Below are positions 1-5,572 of a stretch of 5,912 nucleotides of DNA, one piece after another. Below the pieces are notes generated by a model. That model saw only the letters and a list, made by a program, of their open reading frames with translations. It was not told the origin of the DNA and searched no databases. The translations under genes were made by a program, and so were the position numbers. Within the stretch, counting starts at the first letter, position 1, and the number at the start of each line of letters is the position of its first letter. This DNA comes from Spirochaeta sp. GTDB taxonomy: Bacteria > Spirochaetota > Spirochaetia > DSM-2461. The stretch is from the NCBI GenBank assembly GCA_030635565.1, contig DAOVYP010000157.1, forward strand, positions 1-5,912, read 5' to 3'.

Positions 1-51
1 GTGATGGTGAACGGAGAGGAAGTCATCCGGCACGACGTCCTGTCTGAATAA
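1..51 (+). CDS. 3' end of an unidentified upstream gene (partial)
   Basis: Frame 1 is open from the window edge to a TAA at 49-51 and reads VMVNGEEVIRHDVLSE. The other two forward frames contain stops in this stretch. The piece looks like an ordinary polar protein C-terminus, but 16 residues are too few to name a family. One reverse frame is also open here, so coding on this strand is likely rather than certain. The gene would converge on the leftward gene at 289-960, with the palindromic element between their stops. Confidence 0.42.
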   Translation: MMVNGEEVIRHDVLSE

Positions 52-61
52 TATCAACTCG

Positions 62-288
62 TGTGGTGTCCCGGAAATTCGACGACCTTGCGATACGAAA
101 CAAATATGTCATTTGGGAAAAATGGTGGAGTGACCCGGAATCGTGGGGACAAGCACCCCGATGTTCGTCGGAGCCAAGCCTCTATGGCGAGCCCCGCTGG
201 AACGAGGGGTACTTGCAGCAACGATTCCGAACAGCTCTGCTTACGGTATTCAATTGTAAGTTCGTGAACTGATTTCCGGGATACCACA
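62..288. repeat. 227-bp imperfect palindromic element between convergent genes
   Basis: The ends are inverted copies. Positions 62-78 (TGTGGTGTCCCGGAAAT) match the reverse complement of 272-288 (TGTGGTATCCCGGAAAT) at 16 of 17 bases. Inside, 136-144 (CGGAATCGT) is the exact inverse of 221-229, and 150-159 (CAAGCACCCC) matches the inverse of 206-215 at 9 of 10. The last two pairs keep identical spacing, 5 nt apart on both arms. Weaker gapped similarity joins ACGACCTTGC (near 82-91) with the inverse of 257-266. The centre lies near 183, with GCC/GGC around TCTAT. The whole element could fold into one long interrupted hairpin. It begins 11 nt after the stop at 49-51 and ends directly at the stop codon 289-291. 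It may be a palindromic MITE-like repeat or a bidirectional termination structure. No target duplication was recognised. Confidence 0.72.
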
Positions 289-960
289 TCAGGCGACGGG
301 GCCGATAGCCGCCAATCTCCACCCTTCAGGGAATTTACGGAAATAGAAGCCCATCTTCTCCGCCCAGAACGTAACTTCCGGGATTGCATCGGCGTACTCA
401 GACCAGATTTGGATGTCCAGCCTCCAATAGCCGTTGTCGAGAGGTATCACCTGCATGGTGGACATTCTGAATATATCATCAGGTGCGACAGAGCTGACGT
501 CGTATTCTGAAAAGAACCATTCCAGCTCGGAATTGACCATGGCCTTGTCCACTCCGGCATCGAAGAGAGGAAGATAGAGGGTATCGGCGATAACCGAGAG
601 AGTCAGAGAAGTATTCTCATTGAAAATTCCACGTAGTAGCTTGTTGAAATAATAAAATGAAGCGTCTCCACCTGCAGGGTCGGGTGCGGGCTGTTCCGGA
701 CGCTGAGGCCGGGCCGGCTCTTCCGCCTCTACGGGACGTTCAACACGGCCGAATCCCGGGAAGATTACCTGGACCATAGCCCTGTAGCTCTTGGCTCTCT
801 CGGTGTCGTCCAGTTCATCGAATCGATCTGCAACTCGATCATATGCATCCGCGAGATCGTAGCGCTGGGCATCCGAAAGATCATCAAAAAACATCTCCGA
901 AGCACTTACGGCTGATGTTAAAGCCAGAAAAATGGAGATAAGTATGACGGTACGTTTCAT
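289..960 (-). CDS. Exported protein of unknown function with Pro-rich linker and possible NTF2-like C-terminal domain
   Basis: I do not recognise this 223-residue protein. Residues 1-20 are a Sec signal peptide: MKR, then a hydrophobic run, ending SAVSA before SEMFF. This is a type I cleavage pattern with no lipobox Cys, so a periplasmic or secreted location is expected. Residues 22-70 are acidic and mostly helical in character. Residues 74-97 are a Pro/Glu/Ala/Arg-rich linker. Residues 100-223 have helices followed by beta-like stretches such as GYWRLDIQIW and a final GWRLAAIG, which resembles an NTF2/SnoaL-like fold by pattern only. The ATG at 960 is supported by a strong GGGAGG Shine-Dalgarno 6 nt upstream and a promoter just beyond it. 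The gene is transcribed divergently from clpS and ends at a TGA (291-289) touching the palindromic element. It has no functional tie to the ClpS operon beyond the shared intergenic region. Confidence 0.85.
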   Translation of the reverse strand: MKRTVILISIFLALTSAVSASEMFFDDLSDAQRYDLADAYDRVADRFDELDDTERAKSYRAMVQVIFPGFGRVERPVEAEEPARPQRPEQPAPDPAGGDASFYYFNKLLRGIFNENTSLTLSVIADTLYLPLFDAGVDKAMVNSELEWFFSEYDVSSVAPDDIFRMSTMQVIPLDNGYWRLDIQIWSEYADAIPEVTFWAEKMGFYFRKFPEGWRLAAIGPVA

Positions 961-966
961 CAGGAG

Positions 967-972
967 CCTCCC
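967..972 (-). promoter_or_regulatory. Shine-Dalgarno for the exported protein gene
   Basis: On the minus strand this reads GGGAGG, followed by a 6-nt spacer and the ATG at 960. Match and spacing are near ideal and fix the start. Confidence 0.8.
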
Positions 973-974
973 GA

Positions 975-992
975 CATGAGTTAACTCTCATG
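975..992. promoter_or_regulatory. Operator-like palindrome over the leftward promoter
   Basis: CATGAG-TTAACT-CTCATG is a perfect 6-bp inverted repeat around a 6-nt spacer, and it overlaps a perfect 10-bp palindrome GAGTTAACTC at 978-987. It covers part of the -10 box (990-995) and the expected transcription start (about 983) of the leftward gene. That is where a repressor would block transcription. The sequence does not match CIRCE, and the cognate regulator is unknown. It could also form a small hairpin in the 5' leader. Confidence 0.5.
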
Positions 993-1018
993 ATAGCGCA
1001 GGGGCTATTCTTTGTAAA
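990..1018 (-). promoter_or_regulatory. Sigma70-type promoter for the exported protein gene
   Basis: Reading the minus strand, the -35 is TTTACA (1018-1013), followed by a 17-nt spacer and a -10 of TATCAT (995-990). Each box matches the consensus at 5 of 6. The predicted start near 983 gives a leader of about 22 nt carrying the GGGAGG ribosome site. Confidence 0.65.
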
Positions 1019-1056
1019 ACCAAAGAGCTGTTATTTCATGGAACTGAACTTCCGCA

Positions 1057-1085
1057 TTGATAGTCTGAAGGGAAAGTCGTAAATT
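1057..1085 (+). promoter_or_regulatory. Candidate promoter of the clpS-clpA-aat operon
   Basis: The -35 is TTGATA (1057-1062), the spacer is 17 nt, and the -10 is TAAATT (1080-1085). The boxes match consensus at 5 of 6 and 4 of 6. Transcription would begin around 1092-1094, at or next to the clpS ATG, so the transcript would be leaderless or nearly so. No strong Shine-Dalgarno lies at the usual distance. The weak -10 keeps confidence moderate. Confidence 0.42.
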
Positions 1086-1093
1086 CCTTAGGT

Positions 1094-1408
1094 ATGGGAG
1101 ATCCGAAAGAATATAACGACAGCGAACTGCTGGAAGAAATAAGGGAAGAAGTAAAGGAACCTGATATGTGGAAAGTCGTTCTTCTGAATGATGACTACAC
1201 TCCCAGGGATTTCGTGGTTGAAATACTGGTATCTGTATTCCACAAGCCGCCGATTGAAGCTACGAAAATAATGCTGGATGTGCACAACAAGGGAAGAGGA
1301 ATGGTTGGTATCTATCCATACGATATAGGAAATACGAAAGTCACTCAGGTAACCCTGCTGGCACGGGAGCGAGAATTCCCCTTGAAAATCATTCTGGAGA
1401 AGGCCTGA
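1094..1408 (+). CDS. clpS: ATP-dependent Clp protease adaptor ClpS
   Basis: ClpS binds proteins with destabilising N-terminal residues (N-degrons) and hands them to ClpA for ClpAP degradation in the cytoplasm. The product is 104 residues, against 106 in E. coli. The acidic flexible tail (about 1-24) is followed by the conserved core: W26KVVLLNDDYTP, with N32, D33 and D34 lining the N-degron pocket; LDVH with pocket H64; and a C-terminal PLKIILEKA nearly identical to the family ending. The E. coli gatekeeper Met40 aligns with Arg38 here, an unusual change that may alter selectivity. The ATG at 1094 matches the start of E. coli ClpS (MGx), and an in-frame stop at 1061-1063 leaves no usable upstream start codon. 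It lacks a good ribosome site, which fits a leaderless message. It is the first gene of the operon, with clpA starting 1 nt after its stop. Confidence 0.96.
   Translation: MGDPKEYNDSELLEEIREEVKEPDMWKVVLLNDDYTPRDFVVEILVSVFHKPPIEATKIMLDVHNKGRGMVGIYPYDIGNTKVTQVTLLAREREFPLKIILEKA
1396..1403 (+). promoter_or_regulatory. Shine-Dalgarno for clpA inside clpS
   Basis: GGAGAAGG lies 6 nt before the ATG at 1410, within the last codons of clpS. With a 1-nt intercistronic gap, translation of clpS and clpA is probably coupled. Confidence 0.65.
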
Positions 1409-1409
1409 T

Positions 1410-3812
1410 ATGAGACCAACTGATGAAGTTCAGGGAATCCTGAACGCGGCTTATCATGAAGCCAGGAACAAGGGACACGAATACATCACTCCCGAGCATC
1501 TTCTGTATTCGGCCCTGATATTTGATAATCCACGGGATATCCTCGAAGAATGCGATGTCGATCCGGATGAAATCCGGGAAAACATCGAAGGGTATTTCGC
1601 CAGACACATGGAGACGGTAAAAGACACTGAACCTGTTCTGACCGAAGGCTGGCAGGCCGTTATCGAGAGAACGGTACTTCACATGAGCAATGCCGGTAAG
1701 GATGAGATAACCTCTTCGGATCTGCTCGTGGCCCTTTACGATCTTGATAACTCATTTGCGTCATATTATCTCCGTAAGGCCGGTGTCGATCGTATGAGGC
1801 TGCTTGAGGTTGTATCCCACGGGCTGCCGCTTGAAGACGAAGAAGAATATGTAGAAGACTCCGAAGATCCGGCAGGCGATATCGGGAGGTTCGAAAGCCA
1901 TGAACAGACCGCAAATCAGCGGAGTAAGAAAGCGAAGGCCAGTGCGCTCGAGCAATTTGCTACTGATATGACGGCACGAGCCGAACTGGGGGAACTGGAA
2001 CCCCTTATCGGCAGGGAAGATATACTTGAGCGGACAATGCAGGTGCTCAGTCGACGTCTGAAAAATAATCCGGTGCATGTCGGGGATCCCGGAGTCGGTA
2101 AAACGGCTATTACCGAAGGACTGGCACGCCGGATCGTGGATGGGGATATTCCTCGCTTCCTCAAAAATTTTCGAATCTGGTCTCTTGATATGGGTTCGTT
2201 ACTTGCCGGAACACGGTATCGTGGTGATTTCGAAGAGCGGATCAAGAAGGTCCTGACAGATCTTGAAGCACAGAAAAATGTTATTCTCTTTATTGATGAG
2301 ATACACACCGTTATCGGTGCGGGAGCGACATCAGGCGGCAGCATGGATGCTTCCACTCTGCTTAAGCCGGCATTGATGTCGGGTAAGCTCCGCTGTATCG
2401 GTTCCACAACATATGACGAATTCAAGAAATTCTTTGAAAAAGATCATGCCCTGGCGCGGCGTTTCCAGCGTATCGAAGTTCCGGAACCATCAAAAGACGA
2501 AACCTATCAGATTCTTCTCGGTCTCCGGGGTGCATATGAAGTGCATCACGGAGTCGTGTTCGATGATGATGCACTCAGAGCAGCGGTGGATTTATCGGAT
2601 CAATTCCTCAATGAAAAGCACCTTCCGGATAAGGCTATCGACCTGATTGATGAAGCCGGAGCCTGGAAACGGCTGAATGAGGAGAAGCAGACCGCCTTTT
2701 CAGACACGGATAAAACGGTGGTAACCCCGGAATCCGGCGAACTTTTCAAATTGGATGAGAATAAGGTATCCGATGCCCCTGCTGTACCGGTGCCGGTCGA
2801 CGAAACCTGTTTGCCGAGAGTTGTCGTTTCCGACATCGAAAAAGTTCTCGCAAAAATTGCCAGAATCCCCGAGAAAACCGTAACTGCCGGTGAAACCGAT
2901 CGTCTGATGAATCTGGCTGCTGCTCTGAAAGGGATGATTTTCGGTCAGGATCAGGCTGTGGATGACGTGGCCTCGGCCATCAAGCGATCAAGGGCGGGAT
3001 TCCGAAATCCCGACAAACCGGTGGCCAGTTTTCTCTTTGTCGGCCCGACGGGAGTCGGTAAGACGGAATTGGCCCGAAGTCTGGCCGAAGAACTTGGTGT
3101 ACCGCTTCACCGTTTCGATATGAGCGAATATCAGGAGAAACATACAGTCAGCCGTCTGATCGGTTCTCCGCCGGGATATGTGGGATATGAAGAGGGTGGA
3201 ATACTCACTGATGCCATCAGAAAATCACCCCACGCCGTTCTCCTGCTGGATGAAATTGAAAAGGCTCATCAGGATATATACAACATCCTGTTGCAGATGA
3301 TGGATTATGCGACGCTTACCGACAATATGGGCCGGAAGGCTGATTTCCGGAATGTGGTTATTATCATGACCTCAAATGCCGGAGCTCGTGAAATAGGCAA
3401 ACAGAAAATCGGCTTTGTCGGCGGTGAATCCAGCTATGGTGTTCTGGATGATGCGATACAGAGGATCTTCCTGCCGGAGTTCCGGAATCGGCTGGATAAG
3501 GTGGTGAAATTCGAGAGACTCGGCATGGAAGTGGTAGAAAATATCGTCCGAAAGGAACTGGACTTATTCCGCAAGATGCTCGATCCCAAAGGAGTGAGCC
3601 TGGATGTCACCGAAGCCGCAGTCACCTGGATTGCTGAGAAGGGCTATTCTCCCGAATTCGGTGCCCGGAATGTCGCACGTATAGTTGAAGACAAGATAAA
3701 GGGCTTTTTTGTCGATGAAGTCCTCTTCGGATCTCTCTCAACCGGTGGCAAAGCTATAGCCGATGTCGAAGGAGATGATATCCGGGTCCGGACGGAGGCG
3801 AATGATCGCTGA
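1410..3812 (+). CDS. clpA: ATP-dependent Clp protease ATP-binding subunit ClpA
   Basis: ClpA is the hexameric AAA+ unfoldase that feeds substrates to ClpP, and it receives N-degron substrates from ClpS. This one has 800 residues, against 758 in E. coli. The N-domain (about 1-145) includes HEYITPEHLL. D1 has Walker A GDPGVGKT (225-232), Walker B ILFIDE (292-297), pore Tyr270 in GTRYRGDF, sensor GSTT (331-334) and Arg350/351. D2 has Walker A GPTGVGKT (545-552), pore GYVG (589-592), Walker B LLLDE (611-615), TSNAG (654-658), arginines in FRNRLD (691-696) and sensor-2 GAR (751-753). The ClpP-docking loop is IGF (667-669), so partnership with ClpP is expected. All ATPase motifs look intact. Residues 423-470 form a linker between D1 and D2 that is about 38 residues longer than in E. 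coli. The stop overlaps the aat start by 11 nt. ClpB is excluded because the middle coiled-coil is absent; ClpC is less likely given the ClpA-like N-domain and adjacent clpS. Confidence 0.97.
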   Translation: MRPTDEVQGILNAAYHEARNKGHEYITPEHLLYSALIFDNPRDILEECDVDPDEIRENIEGYFARHMETVKDTEPVLTEGWQAVIERTVLHMSNAGKDEITSSDLLVALYDLDNSFASYYLRKAGVDRMRLLEVVSHGLPLEDEEEYVEDSEDPAGDIGRFESHEQTANQRSKKAKASALEQFATDMTARAELGELEPLIGREDILERTMQVLSRRLKNNPVHVGDPGVGKTAITEGLARRIVDGDIPRFLKNFRIWSLDMGSLLAGTRYRGDFEERIKKVLTDLEAQKNVILFIDEIHTVIGAGATSGGSMDASTLLKPALMSGKLRCIGSTTYDEFKKFFEKDHALARRFQRIEVPEPSKDETYQILLGLRGAYEVHHGVVFDDDALRAAVDLSDQFLNEKHLPDKAIDLIDEAGAWKRLNEEKQTAFSDTDKTVVTPESGELFKLDENKVSDAPAVPVPVDETCLPRVVVSDIEKVLAKIARIPEKTVTAGETDRLMNLAAALKGMIFGQDQAVDDVASAIKRSRAGFRNPDKPVASFLFVGPTGVGKTELARSLAEELGVPLHRFDMSEYQEKHTVSRLIGSPPGYVGYEEGGILTDAIRKSPHAVLLLDEIEKAHQDIYNILLQMMDYATLTDNMGRKADFRNVVIIMTSNAGAREIGKQKIGFVGGESSYGVLDDAIQRIFLPEFRNRLDKVVKFERLGMEVVENIVRKELDLFRKMLDPKGVSLDVTEAAVTWIAEKGYSPEFGARNVARIVEDKIKGFFVDEVLFGSLSTGGKAIADVEGDDIRVRTEANDR
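3794..3798 (+). promoter_or_regulatory. Shine-Dalgarno that supports the aat start at 3802
   Basis: GGAGG lies 3 nt before ATG 3802. The spacing is short, but the match is strong. The in-frame ATG at 3763 would add 13 residues with no family counterpart, so 3802 is preferred. Confidence 0.5.
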
Positions 3813-4542
3813 AGAGGTTTACTTTCATCCTGATGCGGATGTGCGGTTTCCCGATCCTGTAGAAATCGACGGTGATGTCGTTGCAATCGGAGGTAATCTT
3901 TCACCCGGAATGCTTCTCTCGGCTTACCGGCAGGGTATATTCCCCTGGTTCTCCGATGATGATCCGATACTCTGGTGGAGTCTGAATCCCCGTTTCGTCA
4001 TTTTTCCCGGGAGAATCCATATCTCCACGAGTCTGAAGAAGCGGATTCGCAGGAATCAGTTCGATCTGACGGTGGACAAGGCGTTTGATCAGGTAATTTA
4101 TGAATGCAGGGACTCTCCGCGTTCCGGGCAGGATGGCACCTGGATAACAGACGATATGGTGGAGGCTTACCTCCATCTGCATTCCCTGGGATACGCCCAT
4201 TCAGCCGAAGCATGGATCGACGGCGAACTGGCGGGAGGATTGTACGGTGTTTCCCTTGGAGGTTGTTATTACGGCGAATCCATGTTCACCAACCGGACAG
4301 ATGCTTCCAAGATTGCTTTCACAGCTCTGGCGGGAGTGCTGGTCGATGCCGGATTCGGGTTGATTGACTGTCAGCAGCATACCCGGCACCTGGCCGCATT
4401 CGGAGCGGTTGATATGCCCCGGAGAAACTTCCTTGCTGCACTTGCCGGAGAACTGGAGAAGCCGACAATCAAAGGAGATTGGGGCCGTTATTTCCCGGAA
4501 TTCCCCCAATCCGCCTTGTGGGAAGGGCTGCGGGGCAGGTGA
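3802..4542 (+). CDS. aat: Leucyl/phenylalanyl-tRNA--protein transferase Aat
   Basis: Aat moves Leu or Phe from aminoacyl-tRNA onto proteins with N-terminal Lys or Arg, creating the primary N-degrons that ClpS reads. It acts in the cytoplasm. From ATG 3802 the product is 246 residues (E. coli 234). Conserved motifs in order are GGNLSP (30-35), GIFPWF (45-50, with W49 at the same number as E. coli W49), PILWWS (55-60), GTWIT (112-116), AHSAEAW (132-138), GGLYGV (145-150), GESMF (158-162, E159 matching E. coli E156), ASK (168-170) and LIDCQ (187-191, with D189 and Q191 matching the catalytic Asp186/Gln188 pair). The C-terminal PRRNFL is also conserved. No key residue appears lost. The start lies inside the last codons of clpA, giving an 11-nt overlap typical of translational coupling. 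An alternative in-frame ATG at 3763 is judged too early because it extends past the family N-terminus. Confidence 0.95.
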   Translation: MIAEEVYFHPDADVRFPDPVEIDGDVVAIGGNLSPGMLLSAYRQGIFPWFSDDDPILWWSLNPRFVIFPGRIHISTSLKKRIRRNQFDLTVDKAFDQVIYECRDSPRSGQDGTWITDDMVEAYLHLHSLGYAHSAEAWIDGELAGGLYGVSLGGCYYGESMFTNRTDASKIAFTALAGVLVDAGFGLIDCQQHTRHLAAFGAVDMPRRNFLAALAGELEKPTIKGDWGRYFPEFPQSALWEGLRGR

Positions 4543-4543
4543 G
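4537..4543 (+). promoter_or_regulatory. Shine-Dalgarno for the GTG-started gene
   Basis: AGGTGAG, spanning the aat stop codon, matches the GGAGGTGA end of the anti-Shine-Dalgarno complement. It lies 6 nt before GTG 4550 and supports that non-ATG start. Confidence 0.6.
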
Positions 4544-4549
4544 TAATCA

Positions 4550-5572
4550 GTGAAAACCATACTTTTTATGGCCATAGTTCCCGTATTCATCATTACGGCC
4601 GCCATGCCTCTCACCGCTCAGACCGAAGCAGGTTCCGAAACCGTGAATCCGGAACTTGAATCCCTCCTTGAATACGCCCTGTCATCCGCCGAGCAGGGGA
4701 ATTGGGAACAGGCCCTTCAGGCCCTTGATGATGCCGAAAGGCTTGATACCGACGATCCCAGGATCAATTCATACAGAGCTTCCATCCTGGAACTGCATGC
4801 ACTGGATGTTGCACAGGTTTCCTGGACCGAAGGTGAACCCTCGGAAGTTCAAATTACAGGCACAGAAGCTGATGGCGGGGAAGATGATGATACTCCCAAG
4901 TTTGTCATCGACAGGGGAGATAAGGACAGCCGCAACGATCCGGCCGCCTATCGGGATAATCTTCGTCTGGGTCTGTCCATCAAGATGTTCGCCGTTAATC
5001 CCCTTTCTACTGAAACCATCAATACATGGTCGTCAGGAAATGAGTTTATCTACGCTTCACTTGGAACTGATCTCAGGTACTGGATGCCGTTCCTCGGCCG
5101 CAGTCTGGGTGTTCATTTCAGAAGCAGCGGATATTCCTGGGTGCCGGGAGAACCCGGTACACTGTTCAATTCATTGGATCTGGGCATCAATCTGCGGGGA
5201 TTCCTGCTGGAAAGTCTCACATCACGTCTGGAAATAGGGCTCGACTTCGGGGCATCACTCCATACAGTCAACGACGTGGATACGGGGATTGACCGCAGCG
5301 GGGCTCTATTTCTGGGAATATGGGTATCCGACCCTCTGTTCTTCCACATTTTCAAGGTTGATTCCCTCGAAAGACTGGTTTTCAACGGAGGTTTGAGGAT
5401 CTACTCATCGACCACCGATGTAATACTGGAAACGATAAACTACCGGCTGGAGGGGGCCTGGTACTTCAATCGAGGCTATGGCGGTGTTCGTTTCGAATGG
5501 TGGGATTTCACAATTGAGAGCGGCCCGATGATCATGATGTCATTTTCCTTATACGGCGGCTTTCGGTATTAA
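4550..5572 (+). CDS. Probable outer-membrane beta-barrel protein with N-terminal TPR-like segment
   Basis: This 340-residue protein has no name I recognise. Residues 1-23 are a Sec signal peptide (MK, a hydrophobic run, PLTA before QTEAG), with no lipobox. Residues 36-85 look like a TPR-type helical pair: the GNWEQALQALDDAERLD pattern (50-66) is close to a TPR consensus. Residues 93-132 are an acidic, low-order linker (TEADGGEDDD). From about 137 to the end there are alternating polar/hydrophobic stretches rich in Gly and aromatics, typical of barrel strands, ending SFSLYGGFRY with a terminal aromatic residue like an outer-membrane assembly signal. The start is GTG, placed by the ribosome site and by the signal peptide beginning exactly there. 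It follows aat by 7 nt, so it is probably the last gene of the operon, though no mechanistic link to N-degron proteolysis is visible. A periplasmic, non-barrel beta protein is the alternative. Confidence 0.8.
   Translation: MKTILFMAIVPVFIITAAMPLTAQTEAGSETVNPELESLLEYALSSAEQGNWEQALQALDDAERLDTDDPRINSYRASILELHALDVAQVSWTEGEPSEVQITGTEADGGEDDDTPKFVIDRGDKDSRNDPAAYRDNLRLGLSIKMFAVNPLSTETINTWSSGNEFIYASLGTDLRYWMPFLGRSLGVHFRSSGYSWVPGEPGTLFNSLDLGINLRGFLLESLTSRLEIGLDFGASLHTVNDVDTGIDRSGALFLGIWVSDPLFFHIFKVDSLERLVFNGGLRIYSSTTDVILETINYRLEGAWYFNRGYGGVRFEWWDFTIESGPMIMMSFSLYGGFRY

Noticed and set aside
120..240. tRNA-like or riboswitch-like fold in the GC-rich centre
   Set aside because: Short stems such as CCCC/GGGG around 192-209 exist, but there is no cloverleaf, T-loop consensus or known aptamer core.
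61..272. Two small forward reading frames (68 and 69 codons) inside the palindromic element
   Set aside because: Both begin with GTG without a ribosome site and overlap each other in different frames, and their sequence is explained by the inverted repeat. The frame from 63 has a Trp-rich stretch that looks protein-like, so a conserved homologue would reopen the question.
40..300. Integron attC recombination site
   Set aside because: The element is an imperfect palindrome, but the flanking GTTRRRY and RYYYAAC core sites are not present at its ends.
54..389. Leftward 111-codon frame across the element and the end of the exported protein gene
   Set aside because: It overlaps the better-supported gene at 289-960 in another frame and has no ribosome site or recognisable family features.
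961..1093. CIRCE/HrcA heat-shock operator upstream of clpS
   Set aside because: The only strong palindrome is CATGAG-N6-CTCATG, which does not match TTAGCACTC-N9-GAGTGCTAA and lies on the side of the divergent gene.
1916..2425. Leftward 169-codon frame antisense to clpA
   Set aside because: It is a Ser/Arg-rich shadow of the conserved D1 ATPase coding sequence, with no independent signals.
3763..3801. Earlier in-frame ATG for aat
   Set aside because: It would add 13 residues not found in the family and extend the overlap with clpA. ATG 3802 has a GGAGG just upstream and aligns with known N-termini.
4656..5237. Forward 193-codon frame inside the barrel gene
   Set aside because: It is out of frame with a protein that has a clear signal peptide and domain pattern. 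The alternative product is Pro/Ser/Cys/Trp-rich and non-protein-like.
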